Shown here one piece after another: positions 7,129 to 16,340 of a DNA stretch of 64,000 bases. The stretch is from Pseudomonas fluorescens (lineage in GTDB: Bacteria; Pseudomonadota; Gammaproteobacteria; Pseudomonadales; Pseudomonadaceae): the NCBI RefSeq assembly GCF_005938625.1, contig NZ_VCNJ01000042.1:1-64000 (forward strand), given 5' to 3'. The first letter of the stretch is position 1; each line of letters starts with the position of its first letter. Made by a program: the position numbers and the translations under genes. The notes under the pieces are model-generated. The model worked only from the letters and a program-made list of their open reading frames with translations. It made no database searches and was not told the origin of the DNA.

Positions 7129-10044
7129 ATGCAAGGCAAGTACAGTACTGAAATGGCGCTACCGCTCGAAGAGCTATTGACCGTCGTCCTGATTACTCAC
7201 AATCGGCCGGCGTTTTTGCGCCGGGCGGTGAAGTATTACAGCAGCTTGCCCTGCAGAATCATGGTGCTCGATTCGACTCTGGATCGACCTGAAGGCGACT
7301 TTTCCGCTGTCGACTACCACCACGTGCCGCAGTTCGCGTACTGGGGCATGCAGGCCAAACTGGCCTATGGTGTCGAGCATCTGACCACGCCGTACATGGT
7401 GCTGGCGGCCGACGACGACTTCATCCTGCATGATTCGCTGGCAGAGTCGGTCGGCTTCCTGCATGCCAATCCTGATTACGGTATGTGCCACGGCTATTGC
7501 CTGATGTACCTGTCATTGGCCCATGGCGTGAACTACTACCGCCGCGACAAGAAAGTCCAGGAAGACTATGCGTCCGAGCGAGCGCAGGATCGTGTCCTCG
7601 ATTACATGCACCAGTACATCCCGCCGTTCTACGCGGTAACCCGTACTGACCTGATGAAAAACTGGCACGCGGCGTTGCCGCCGGGGACCAATTTCCAGTG
7701 GCAGGAAATTGGTCACGTCTACTACCTGCTGGCCAGTGCCAAAGCCCGCATCCTGCCGATTCCGTACGTGGTGCGCGAGATCAACTACGGTGTCTCCGAG
7801 CACAATACCGATGTGTATCACTCGCTGACCTACGTCGACGCCAAATCGGTCGCCGAACGCGAGGCCTTTGCCGAATTCCTCGTCTCGCTGCCTACCGCTA
7901 TCGAAGGGCTGGCTGCCGGGCAGGCCAAGGCCTTTGCCCTGGAGAGTTTCGAGGCAATGGCCGACAGCCTGAAGTCCGGGCGGGCGTTGACTGCCGAGCT
8001 GATTATCGAGTCGACCTGGAACCAGGAACTGAAGGCGCCGGATCGTCGTTTTGGCCCGCTGCAGTATGTCGAAATGCCGTTTTACAACCAGGCATTCTTC
8101 GATCGTCTGGAGCAGTTCGAATTCATCTTGCACACGCTGCCGGCCGGTCGCATGCAACTGGAAGGGCTGGAAGGCGTGTGGACCCGTCAGGCGCACCTGT
8201 TGCAGGCGCGCAACAACGATACAGCGGAAAGTGTGCTGGACCGGTTGTGGCAGGCCCATGATCTCAATGCGTTCAACCAGACCGTGGTCAAACGTCTGGC
8301 GGCGCAACTGGACATCGTCGGGGACGAGACCGCCGCGCAAGCCATGCACGAGTGGATCGCCCGCCTCGAAGTGCTGACGGTCGATGATAATCAGCCGGCC
8401 TTCGATAAAATGAAGTCCGGTCGTCTGTTGCAGTGGCTGGCGGCTCGCGCGCCGGCAATCAAGCCACTCGAGTCGATCGGCCAACATCTGGCGACTGAAG
8501 GCGGTGGTCCGCAATTCGGCATTTTCGTGCTCGACCTGGACAACGACATCGACAAGTTGCAGGTAACGCTCGACAGCCTGCTCGAAGGTCACTGCAAAGC
8601 GTTCAGGGTGGTGGTGTTCACCACCGGTGAAGCGCCGGCGGCGACGACCGCGCAAAACACCCTGCACTTTGTGCGAGTCACCCAAAGCAACGTCGTCGAC
8701 AAGCTCAACCTCAGCGCTCAACAGTCGCCAAGCGATTGGTTGCTGCTGTGTGAGGCGGGTGACCAGTTCACCACCAGCGGCCTGTTGCGCGCCAGTCTGG
8801 AACTGATGTCCGCCGACGGCGTGCGTGCCGTTGCCACCGATGAAATCCAGCGCAAGGACAATGGCGCACTGGTTGACGTGTTCCGCCCGGGCTTCAATCT
8901 GGATCTGCTGCAAAGCGTACCGTCACTGATGGCGCGCCACTGGTTGATTCGTCGCGAAGTGTTGCTCGACGCCGGTGGTTATCAGGCTGACTTCAGCAAG
9001 GCGCTGGAATTTGACCTGTTGCTGCGCATCATCGAGCAGGGCGGCCTCGACGGCCTGGCACACCTCGACGAGCCGCTGCTCATCACCCAGGCGGCGGAGC
9101 TGGAAGAAAACGCCCACGAACGTCAGGCGTTGCTGCGTCATCTGGGCAATCGCGGCTACAAGGCCAAGGTCACCTCGACGGCGCCGGGCACCTGGCAGAT
9201 CGATTACCGCCACAGCGAACAGCCACTGGTGTCGATTATTCTGCCGGTCATCGACGATCTGCCGGTGCTGCGCCGCTGCCTGGAAGGCGTGCTGCTCAGA
9301 ACCCGTTACAGCCGTTATGAAGTGTTGCTGGCGGCAAACGCTAATCAATCGGCAGCGGTCAACGACTGGCTGGGCACCCTGCGCCACGCCAAGGTCAATG
9401 TGCTGCGTGCCGATCAGCCACTGAGTGAGGTCGCGTTGTACAACGCCGCCAGCGAGCAGGCTCAGGGTGAGTATCTGGTGCTGTTGGCCGCTGACAGCGA
9501 GGTCGTCAATCCGAACTGGATCGATTCGCTGCTCAACCACGCCCAGCGTCCGGAAGTGGGCGTCGTCGGTGCCAAACTGGTCGACCGCGACGGCAACATC
9601 GCTCAGGCCGGTCTGATTCTTGGCCTCAACGATGGCGTGGGTTCGCCCTTCATCGGCGAAAAACACAGCGCAGACAGCTACATGCATCGTTTGACGGTCG
9701 AGCAGAATTACTCGGCTGTGTCGAAGGTGTGTCTGATGGTGCGCAAAGAGCTGTTCAACACCCTTGGCGGGCTGGATGAAGTGACGTTCGCCGAGGGTTA
9801 TGCCGATGTCGATCTGTGCCTCAAGGCGGGTCAGTCCGGTTACCTCACCGTGTGGACGCCGTTGGTGCAGGTGCTGCATACCGGCGAGCTGCCACAGGCG
9901 CCGGAAGCACTGGCGGCATTGCGTGAAAAATGGAGCGGCGCCTTCGCCCAGGATCCGGCATACAACGCCAACCTGGCCCTGACCGGCAAAGGGTTCACCC
10001 TGGGTGAAAATGCCTCGATCAACTGGGCTCAGTTGCTCGCTTAA
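7129..10044 (+). CDS. Large multidomain glycosyltransferase, probable flagellin glycosyltransferase
   Basis: 971 aa with what read as three GT-A-like domains. Residues about 17-260 form a TIGR00180-type domain (TVVLITHNRPAFLRRAV, acidic triad Asp95-97). About 460-690 is a second, GT2-like domain (IFVLDLDNDIDKL start; the acidic site is reduced to EAGD). About 698-940 is a third GT2 domain (PLVSIILPVIDDLPVL, AADSEVVNPNWIDSLL, FAEGYADVDLCLK). Similar long enzymes (Fgt1/Fgt2) glycosylate flagellin in P. syringae. ATG at 7129 follows GGAGAG; a TTG at 7114 is less likely. It stands between the two sugar operons and near fliC. Confidence 0.85.
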   Translation: MQGKYSTEMALPLEELLTVVLITHNRPAFLRRAVKYYSSLPCRIMVLDSTLDRPEGDFSAVDYHHVPQFAYWGMQAKLAYGVEHLTTPYMVLAADDDFILHDSLAESVGFLHANPDYGMCHGYCLMYLSLAHGVNYYRRDKKVQEDYASERAQDRVLDYMHQYIPPFYAVTRTDLMKNWHAALPPGTNFQWQEIGHVYYLLASAKARILPIPYVVREINYGVSEHNTDVYHSLTYVDAKSVAEREAFAEFLVSLPTAIEGLAAGQAKAFALESFEAMADSLKSGRALTAELIIESTWNQELKAPDRRFGPLQYVEMPFYNQAFFDRLEQFEFILHTLPAGRMQLEGLEGVWTRQAHLLQARNNDTAESVLDRLWQAHDLNAFNQTVVKRLAAQLDIVGDETAAQAMHEWIARLEVLTVDDNQPAFDKMKSGRLLQWLAARAPAIKPLESIGQHLATEGGGPQFGIFVLDLDNDIDKLQVTLDSLLEGHCKAFRVVVFTTGEAPAATTAQNTLHFVRVTQSNVVDKLNLSAQQSPSDWLLLCEAGDQFTTSGLLRASLELMSADGVRAVATDEIQRKDNGALVDVFRPGFNLDLLQSVPSLMARHWLIRREVLLDAGGYQADFSKALEFDLLLRIIEQGGLDGLAHLDEPLLITQAAELEENAHERQALLRHLGNRGYKAKVTSTAPGTWQIDYRHSEQPLVSIILPVIDDLPVLRRCLEGVLLRTRYSRYEVLLAANANQSAAVNDWLGTLRHAKVNVLRADQPLSEVALYNAASEQAQGEYLVLLAADSEVVNPNWIDSLLNHAQRPEVGVVGAKLVDRDGNIAQAGLILGLNDGVGSPFIGEKHSADSYMHRLTVEQNYSAVSKVCLMVRKELFNTLGGLDEVTFAEGYADVDLCLKAGQSGYLTVWTPLVQVLHTGELPQAPEALAALREKWSGAFAQDPAYNANLALTGKGFTLGENASINWAQLLA

Positions 10045-10067
10045 GCGTGCCGGACAGGAATCAGCAT

Positions 10068-11069
10068 ATGTTCAACGGTAAATCGATTTTCATCTCCGGC
10101 GGCACCGGCTCGTTCGGGCGCAAATTCATCGCCCGACTGCTTGAGCAATACCAGCCCAAGCGCGTGGTGGTGTTCTCGCGTGACGAGTTGAAACAGTACG
10201 AGATGCAGCAGACATTCAACGCACCGTGCATGCGTTACTTCATCGGTGATGTGCGTGACGCAGACCGTCTGCGTCAGGCCATGCGCGGCATCGACTACGT
10301 GGTGCATGCTGCGGCGTTGAAGCAGGTGCCGGCGGCGGAATACAACCCCACCGAATGCATTCGCACCAACGTCAACGGCGCGGAAAACATCATCGCCGCC
10401 GCCATCGATAACGGCGTGAAAAAAGTCGTGGCGCTGTCCACCGACAAAGCGGCCAGCCCGATCAACCTGTACGGCGCGACCAAGTTGCTCTCGGACAAAT
10501 TGTTCGTCGCCGCCAACAATATTGCCGGTGAGCAGCAAACCCGTTTCGCCGTGGTGCGCTACGGCAATGTCGCCGGCTCGCGTGGCTCGGTGGTGCCGTT
10601 TTTCAGCAAGCTGATCACCGACGGCGCTACGGAGCTGCCAATCACCGACGAACGCATGACGCGGTTCTGGATCACCCTCGACCACGGCGTGCAGTTTGTC
10701 CTCGACAGCTTTGCGCGCATGCACGGTGGTGAAGTGTTCGTGCCGAAGATTCCGTCGATCCGCATTGTCGATCTGGCGCGCGGCATGGCCGAACAGCTGC
10801 CGCACAAGCACGTCGGCATTCGTCCCGGTGAAAAGCTGCATGAGTTGATGGTGCCGCTGGACGACGCGCGGATGACCCTTGAATTTGAGGATCACTACAC
10901 CATCCAGCCGTCAATTCGCTTCACCAGCGTCGATGTCGATTTTGCCGTCGACAAACTCGGCGAGCAGGGGCGTGCCGTGAGCGAAGATTTCGAGTACCGC
11001 TCCGACACCAACCCGCATTTCCTTTCGGTCGGGCAGATCGCCGACCTGCACGCGAAGCTCTCGGCATGA
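10068..11069 (+). CDS. pseB: UDP-GlcNAc 4,6-dehydratase (inverting), pseudaminic acid step 1
   Basis: 333 aa. NADP loop SGGTGSFG near residue 10. The catalytic set Asp126, Lys127 and Tyr135 lies in STDKAASPINLYGATK, with the same spacing as the Asp132/Lys133/Tyr141 of H. pylori FlaA1. The enzyme dehydrates UDP-GlcNAc and inverts C5. The ATG at 10068 has CAGGAA upstream and starts MFNGKSIFI as in homologues; upstream GTG codons lack this. Four-base overlap with pseC, which fixes the pathway assignment over the retaining legionaminic/bacillosamine dehydratases. Confidence 0.95.
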   Translation: MFNGKSIFISGGTGSFGRKFIARLLEQYQPKRVVVFSRDELKQYEMQQTFNAPCMRYFIGDVRDADRLRQAMRGIDYVVHAAALKQVPAAEYNPTECIRTNVNGAENIIAAAIDNGVKKVVALSTDKAASPINLYGATKLLSDKLFVAANNIAGEQQTRFAVVRYGNVAGSRGSVVPFFSKLITDGATELPITDERMTRFWITLDHGVQFVLDSFARMHGGEVFVPKIPSIRIVDLARGMAEQLPHKHVGIRPGEKLHELMVPLDDARMTLEFEDHYTIQPSIRFTSVDVDFAVDKLGEQGRAVSEDFEYRSDTNPHFLSVGQIADLHAKLSA

Positions 11070-12223
11070 TTCCCTACGGTCGGCAGAGCCTCGATCAGGC
11101 AGACATCGATGCGGTCGTCGAGGTTCTGCAATCGGACTGGCTGACCCAGGGGCCGACCATCGAGCGCTTCGAGCAGGCGCTGGCCGAGCGTTGCCAGGCG
11201 GATTACGCCGTGGCGGTGTGCAACGCCACAGCGGCGCTGCACATCGCCTGTCTGGCCGCAGATCTGGGGCCGGGTGATCGCTTGTGGACGACGCCAAACA
11301 CTTTCCTCGCTTCGGCCAATTGCGGGCGCTATTGCGGCGCTGAGGTCGATTTCGTCGACATCGATCCGCTGACCTGGAACCTTGATGCCTTCGCCCTTGC
11401 AGCGAAGCTCGACCAGGCCGAACAGGACGGCACTTTGCCGAAGGTGCTGGTGGCGGTGGCGTTTTCCGGGCAGAGCTGCGACATGCGGCGCATTGCTGAA
11501 TTGGCCGAGCGCTACAACTTCACGGTGATCGAGGATGCCTCGCACGCCGTCGGTGCCCGTTACGCCGGGCGCCCGGTCGGCTGTGGTGAATTTGCGGCGA
11601 TGACCGTGTTCAGTTTTCATCCGGTGAAAATCATCACCAGCGCCGAAGGCGGCATGGTGTTGACCAACCGTCCGCACCTGGCCGAGCGTCTGCAACGTCT
11701 GCGCAGCCATGGCATGACCCGTGATCCGCAGCAAATGACCGAACCCAGTCATGGCCCGTGGTACTACCAACAGGTCGAGCTGGGTTTCAACTACCGGATC
11801 ACCGATATGCAGGCCGCGCTGGGCTTGTCTCAGCTGAGCAAGCTGGACGACTTCATCGCCCGGCGTCGCGAGCTGGCGGCGCGTTACGAGCGTCTGTTGG
11901 CGTACTTGCCGGTAACGCTGCCCAGCCCTCAGGTTGAAGCAGAGTCGGCGTGGCATCTGTACGTGATTCGCTTGCAGACCGAGCGCATCGGCCTCAGTCA
12001 CCGGCAGGTGTTCGAAGGCTTGCGCGCCGCCGGGATCGGCGTAAACCTGCACTATATTCCCGTGCATTTGCAGCCCTACTATCGTGATCTGGGTTTTGCC
12101 GAGGGCGATTTCCCCGAGGCCGAACGCTATTACGCCGAGGCCATCAGCTTGCCGCTGTACCCGTTGCTGAGTGATCAGCAGCAGGATTATGTAGTCGAGC
12201 AATTGCGTCGACTGACCGAATGA
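11066..12223 (+). CDS. pseC: UDP-4-amino-4,6-dideoxy-N-acetyl-beta-L-altrosamine transaminase
   Basis: PLP-dependent DegT/DnrJ/EryC1 aminotransferase of 385 aa, pseudaminic acid step 2. It begins MIPYGRQSLDQADIDAVVEVL, residues 3-8 and the following DxDAV typical of PseC. The PLP lysine is Lys188 in FSFHPVK. The substrate-loop region GFNYRITDMQAALG is intact. ATGA overlap with pseB. Glutamate is the usual amino donor in the family. No oddities. Confidence 0.95.
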   Translation: MIPYGRQSLDQADIDAVVEVLQSDWLTQGPTIERFEQALAERCQADYAVAVCNATAALHIACLAADLGPGDRLWTTPNTFLASANCGRYCGAEVDFVDIDPLTWNLDAFALAAKLDQAEQDGTLPKVLVAVAFSGQSCDMRRIAELAERYNFTVIEDASHAVGARYAGRPVGCGEFAAMTVFSFHPVKIITSAEGGMVLTNRPHLAERLQRLRSHGMTRDPQQMTEPSHGPWYYQQVELGFNYRITDMQAALGLSQLSKLDDFIARRRELAARYERLLAYLPVTLPSPQVEAESAWHLYVIRLQTERIGLSHRQVFEGLRAAGIGVNLHYIPVHLQPYYRDLGFAEGDFPEAERYYAEAISLPLYPLLSDQQQDYVVEQLRRLTE

Positions 12224-12254
12224 ATGCCGCCGTGGCGGTGGGTGAGACTGAGTC

Positions 12255-12875
12255 ATGCGTGATCTGAGCGAGCAGGAAAAATTCTGGCAAGGTGAGTTCG
12301 GCAACCAATACGTTGAGCGCAATGTCGGCCAACCGCTGGTGGCGGCCAATCTCGCGCTGTTTGCCAAAGCGTTGAGCCGCGCCGGGCGTATTGAAAGCCT
12401 GGTGGAACTGGGCACCAACGCCGGCAACAATTTGCAGGCGCTGCATCAGTTGCTGCCGCGCTGTGAGCTGTTCGGCGTCGAGATCAATGACAGCGCCTGT
12501 GCTCAGGCGCGGGCGTTGAACATTGCGCAGATCTGGCACGGCTCGCTGTTCGATTTCCCACGTGAGCGCCGCTACGACCTGACCCTGAGCAAAGGCGTGC
12601 TGATCCATCTGGCCCCTGAACTGTTGCCGATGGCTTATGCGCAGTTGTACGCATTGAGCCAGCGCTACATTTTGATCGCCGAGTACTACAACCCGGCACC
12701 GGTGGAAGTGTCCTATCGCGGTAACAGCGGCAAGCTGTTCAAACGTGATTTTGCCGGTGAGATGCTTGATCGCTATGCTGATCTGCAACTGCTGGATTAC
12801 GGTTTCGTCTATCACCGCGATGCGCAATTCCCGGCAGACGATGTCACCTGGTTCCTGTTGGAAAAACGTCCTTGA
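12255..12875 (+). CDS. Pseudaminic acid biosynthesis-associated methylase
   Basis: 206 aa, SAM-dependent methyltransferase. The SAM loop is LVELGTNAGNNLQAL (about 49-63), followed by ELFGVEINDSACAQA and LTLSKGVLIHLAPE. It matches the small TIGR03587-type methylases found inside pse clusters. Position between pseC and pseF, overlapping pseF by four bases, points to methylation of a pseudaminic intermediate or of finished Pse. It is not one of the six required Pse enzymes, so the final sugar here may be a methylated derivative. Confidence 0.8.
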   Translation: MRDLSEQEKFWQGEFGNQYVERNVGQPLVAANLALFAKALSRAGRIESLVELGTNAGNNLQALHQLLPRCELFGVEINDSACAQARALNIAQIWHGSLFDFPRERRYDLTLSKGVLIHLAPELLPMAYAQLYALSQRYILIAEYYNPAPVEVSYRGNSGKLFKRDFAGEMLDRYADLQLLDYGFVYHRDAQFPADDVTWFLLEKRP

Positions 12876-13567
12876 GCAACGTTGCAATCATCCCCGCACG
12901 CGGAGGCAGCAAGCGCATCCCGCGCAAGAATCTCTTGCCGTTCGACGGCGTGCCGATGATTGTCCGTTCGATCCGCACTGCGCTGGAGTCGGGTGTGTTC
13001 GATCAGGTCGTGGTCAGCACCGACGATGCCGAGATTGCCGATGTCGCGCGGGCCCATGGCGCGCAAGTGCCGTTCCTGCGCCCGGCAGAACTGGCTGACG
13101 ATTTCACCGGTACGGCGGCAGTGATCGTGCATGCGTTGCAGCAATTGCCAACCTTCGATTTCGCCTGCTGTGTGTACGCCACGGCACCGCTGTTGCAGGC
13201 GCGCTATCTGCATCAGGGATTGGAATTGCTGGAACAGCATCCCGACCGGTCTTTTGCGTTTTCCGTGTGCAGTTTCGGTTTTCCGGTGCAGCGTGCGCTG
13301 ACGCTGGACGGGCAGGGCGCGCTGACTGCGTTGTATCCCGAATTTCGCAATACCCGCTCGCAGGATCTGCCCGAAGCGTTTCAGGATGCCGGTCAGTTCT
13401 ACTGGGGCCGCAGTGAGGCCTGGTTGCGTGGTGAGGTGGTTTATTCGCCGGCCAGTCTGCCGGTGGTTCTACCCCGGCACCTGGTGCAGGACATCGACAC
13501 GCCCGAAGACTGGAAGCGCGCCGAATACTTGTACGCCGCGCTCAAGGCGGGCGGAGAGCTGCAATGA
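12872..13567 (+). CDS. pseF: Pseudaminic acid cytidylyltransferase
   Basis: 231 aa CMP-sugar synthetase. The N-terminal IIPARGGSKRIPRKNL is the CTP-binding signature of the CMP-NeuAc/Pse/Leg synthetase family. Activates Pse to CMP-Pse, the donor for flagellin glycosyltransferases. The only start consistent with this N-terminus is TTG at 12872, in a TTGA overlap with the methylase stop, so expression probably relies on translational coupling. The stop overlaps the ATG of the next gene. Confidence 0.93.
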   Translation: MSNVAIIPARGGSKRIPRKNLLPFDGVPMIVRSIRTALESGVFDQVVVSTDDAEIADVARAHGAQVPFLRPAELADDFTGTAAVIVHALQQLPTFDFACCVYATAPLLQARYLHQGLELLEQHPDRSFAFSVCSFGFPVQRALTLDGQGALTALYPEFRNTRSQDLPEAFQDAGQFYWGRSEAWLRGEVVYSPASLPVVLPRHLVQDIDTPEDWKRAEYLYAALKAGGELQ

Positions 13568-15069
13568 GGGTGCTGATTCGCGCCGACGCCTCGCCGACCA
13601 TCGGCAGTGGCCATATTGCCCGTTGCCTGACGCTGGCGCGGGTGTTGCGCGGGCAGGGCAGCCATGTCGCGTTTGCCTGTCGGCAATTGCCCGGGCATCG
13701 GCTGGAGGCGTTGAGCGGCGAAGGGTTTGAAACCTTTGCGCTGCCGGATCGTTACACCGCTGAAGATCCACAGCAAGCCATCGAATCGATGCTGCCGTGG
13801 CAGGCCGACATCGACGCACTGGATCTGCTGCTGGCCGGCCATGCCGAATTCGACTGGATCATCGTCGATCATTACGGCCTCGATCATCACTGGCAAACCG
13901 CTGCACGCCGCTGGGCGCATCGCATCGCGGCGGTCGATGATCTGGCGACCCGACGCTACAGCGTTGATCTGTTGCTCAATCAGAACTTGTCCGGCCTCAG
14001 CGAACACTACTCACCTCTGCTGCCTGAGGGTTGCCGCACGTTGCTCGGCCCGCGCTACGCCATGCTGCGCGAAGAGTTCAATTGCCCGGCCATCGACATC
14101 AAACCCACGGCTCGCCGGGTACTGGTGAATTTCGGTGGCTTCGATGCGGCGATGCAGACTCATCACGCGATGCTCGCCCTCGCTGATTTCAGCGAGTTGC
14201 AGGTGGATTTCGTTGCTGGTGCCGACAACCCGGCGTGGGCGCAGATGCAGGCCTTGGCCGAGACGCGGCCGAACTGGCGCCTGCACAGTTTCGTCACAGA
14301 TTTCTACCAACGCATGAGCGAAGCCGATCTGTTTATCGGCGCCGGCGGTGGTACCAGTTGGGAGCGCGCGGCGCTGGGTTTGCCGACGATTTGTATCGCG
14401 GTGTCGAACAACCAGCAGATCAACGGCGAAGTCATGGCCGCAGCGGGCGCACATGTGTTCATGGGCGCCCGTGAGCAGGTCAGTGTCGAGCAGTTACGTG
14501 ACGCTGTCGGCTTTGTCGTGGGCAATCATTTTCTGCGCCAGAGCCTGGCCGAGCGTTCGCGGCAACTGGTCGATGGTCGCGGCGCCGAGCGTGTTGCGGC
14601 AGCGCTGGCCGGCGCAGTGCTCAAGCTGCGCCCGGCTACGCTGGACGATGCGCAGTTGCTGTTCGAGGGGCGTAATGCCGAAGCCGTGCGACGCTGGTCG
14701 CCGCAGACTGGCGTGATCGATTGGGTGCAACACCTCAACTGGCTGACGGCAAGTTTGCGTAATCCGCAGCGGTTGCTGTTGATCGCCGAGGCGGACGATG
14801 GCGCCGTCGGTGTTGTGCGTTATGACCTGCGCGGATTTGAAGCCGAAGTCTCGATCTACTTGCTGCAAGGGCGTATCGGCCTCGGCTGGGGCAGGGCGCT
14901 GTTGACCCGTGGTCAGGCATTTGTCGCCGCGCACTGGCCGCAACTGACAGTGATCAACGCCTGCGTCCTGCCGGACAATCTGCCCTCATTGAATGTGTTT
15001 CGTGACGCCGGGTTTACCCAAGGGGCCTGCGCGTTCACCCGTGTTTTGAAGGATCACCCCCATGACTAG
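13564..15069 (+). CDS. pseG: Bifunctional PseG hydrolase - PseH-type N-acetyltransferase fusion
   Basis: 501 aa. Residues 1 to about 345 are PseG, the GT-B-fold hydrolase that releases UDP from UDP-2,4-diacetamido-2,4,6-trideoxy-L-altrose: the loop ASPTIGSGHIAR has His17, equivalent to the catalytic His17 of C. jejuni PseG, and FIGAGGGTSWERA is the nucleotide-binding segment. From about 355 the chain is a GNAT acetyltransferase (LRPATLDDAQLLFEGRN ... NVFRDAGF), the place PseH would occupy. No separate pseH is seen, so the fusion supplies both steps 3 and 4. Its end overlaps pseI by eight bases. Confidence 0.92.
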   Translation: MRVLIRADASPTIGSGHIARCLTLARVLRGQGSHVAFACRQLPGHRLEALSGEGFETFALPDRYTAEDPQQAIESMLPWQADIDALDLLLAGHAEFDWIIVDHYGLDHHWQTAARRWAHRIAAVDDLATRRYSVDLLLNQNLSGLSEHYSPLLPEGCRTLLGPRYAMLREEFNCPAIDIKPTARRVLVNFGGFDAAMQTHHAMLALADFSELQVDFVAGADNPAWAQMQALAETRPNWRLHSFVTDFYQRMSEADLFIGAGGGTSWERAALGLPTICIAVSNNQQINGEVMAAAGAHVFMGAREQVSVEQLRDAVGFVVGNHFLRQSLAERSRQLVDGRGAERVAAALAGAVLKLRPATLDDAQLLFEGRNAEAVRRWSPQTGVIDWVQHLNWLTASLRNPQRLLLIAEADDGAVGVVRYDLRGFEAEVSIYLLQGRIGLGWGRALLTRGQAFVAAHWPQLTVINACVLPDNLPSLNVFRDAGFTQGACAFTRVLKDHPHD

Positions 15070-16114
15070 TTTCAAGATCGGCAACCGCTTGATCGGCGCC
15101 GATGCGCCGCCCTTCATCATCGCCGAGATGAGCGGCAACCATAACCAGTCGCTGGATGTGGCCCTGCAAATCGTCGAAGCGGCGGCCAAGGCCGGCGCGC
15201 ATGCCCTGAAGCTGCAGACCTACACCGCCGAAACCATGACCCTGGATCTGGCCGAAGGCGAGTTCTTTATCAAGGATCCGGGCAGTCTGTGGGCGGGTAC
15301 TTCGCTCTACGACTTGTATGAAAAAGCCCACACGCCGTGGGAGTGGCATGCACCGATTTTCGCTCGCGCAAAAGAACTGGGCATGCTCGCGTTCTCGACA
15401 CCGTTCGATGACACAGCGGTGGATTTTCTCGAAAGTCTTGATGTGCCGGCCTACAAGATCGCCAGTTTTGAAAACACCGACTTGCCGTTGATCCGTCGTG
15501 TGGCCGCCACCGGCAAGCCGCTGATTATCTCCACCGGCATGGCCAGCATCGCTGAGCTGGATGAAACCGTGCGTGCCGCCCGCGAGGCCGGCTGCAAGGA
15601 TCTGGTCCTGCTCAAATGCACCAGCACCTACCCGGCGACGCCGCTCAACAGCAACGTGCGCACGATTCCTCACCTGCGTGAATTGTTCGGTTGCGAAGTG
15701 GGGCTGTCCGATCACTCGATGGGCGTTGGCGTGTCGGTGGCGGCGGTGGCACTGGGCGCGACGGTGGTGGAAAAACACTTCACCCTCGACCGTTCGGCAG
15801 GTGGCGTCGATGCGAGTTTTTCGCTGGAACCGGCGGAAATGGCCAGTCTGGTGCTGGAAACCGAGCGTGCCTGGCAAGCCTTGGGCCAGGTGCATTACGG
15901 TGCCACCGAAGCCGAGCGCAAGTCGGTGGTGTATCGCCGCTCGCTGTACGTCACCGCCGACATGGCCGCCGGTGACACCTTTAGCGGGGACAACCTGCGC
16001 GCCATTCGCCCCGGTCTCGGTCTGCCGCCCAAGCACACCGACGCCGTCCTCGGCCGCCGCGCACGCGCGCCGATCAAGCGCGGTACGCCGCTGGACTGGT
16101 CGTTGGTCGAATAA
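15062..16114 (+). CDS. pseI: Pseudaminic acid synthase
   Basis: 350 aa NeuB-family enzyme condensing the 2,4-diacetamido-hexose with phosphoenolpyruvate to pseudaminic acid. The TIM-barrel region carries AEMSGNHNQSLD near the N-terminus, KLQTYTAETMT, GLSDHSMG and VEKHFTLDR (metal/PEP site). A C-terminal SAF antifreeze-like domain starts at about 290 (LYVTADMAAGDTFSGDNLRAIRPG). ATG at 15062 overlaps pseG. Last gene of the Pse operon. Confidence 0.95.
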   Translation: MTSFKIGNRLIGADAPPFIIAEMSGNHNQSLDVALQIVEAAAKAGAHALKLQTYTAETMTLDLAEGEFFIKDPGSLWAGTSLYDLYEKAHTPWEWHAPIFARAKELGMLAFSTPFDDTAVDFLESLDVPAYKIASFENTDLPLIRRVAATGKPLIISTGMASIAELDETVRAAREAGCKDLVLLKCTSTYPATPLNSNVRTIPHLRELFGCEVGLSDHSMGVGVSVAAVALGATVVEKHFTLDRSAGGVDASFSLEPAEMASLVLETERAWQALGQVHYGATEAERKSVVYRRSLYVTADMAAGDTFSGDNLRAIRPGLGLPPKHTDAVLGRRARAPIKRGTPLDWSLVE

Positions 16115-16340
16115 GCCGATCTGCACCGATTCGGCAAAATAGCGTGACCTGCGAGTCATAACGCGCATCTTCACTGTATTGTATTGATCGGGGAGATGGC
16201 GCCTGGCTCGTTTTCGATTCCAGTGATAGCCCTTTGCGCTCCCCGTGGCTGCCCGTTGTGGCGGCCGTTTTCTGTTTGTCGGCGCCCCTCGAAATCCTTG
16301 CGAGCGGTGGTCTTGGGCTGTTTTTTATTGGGAAGCCGTA

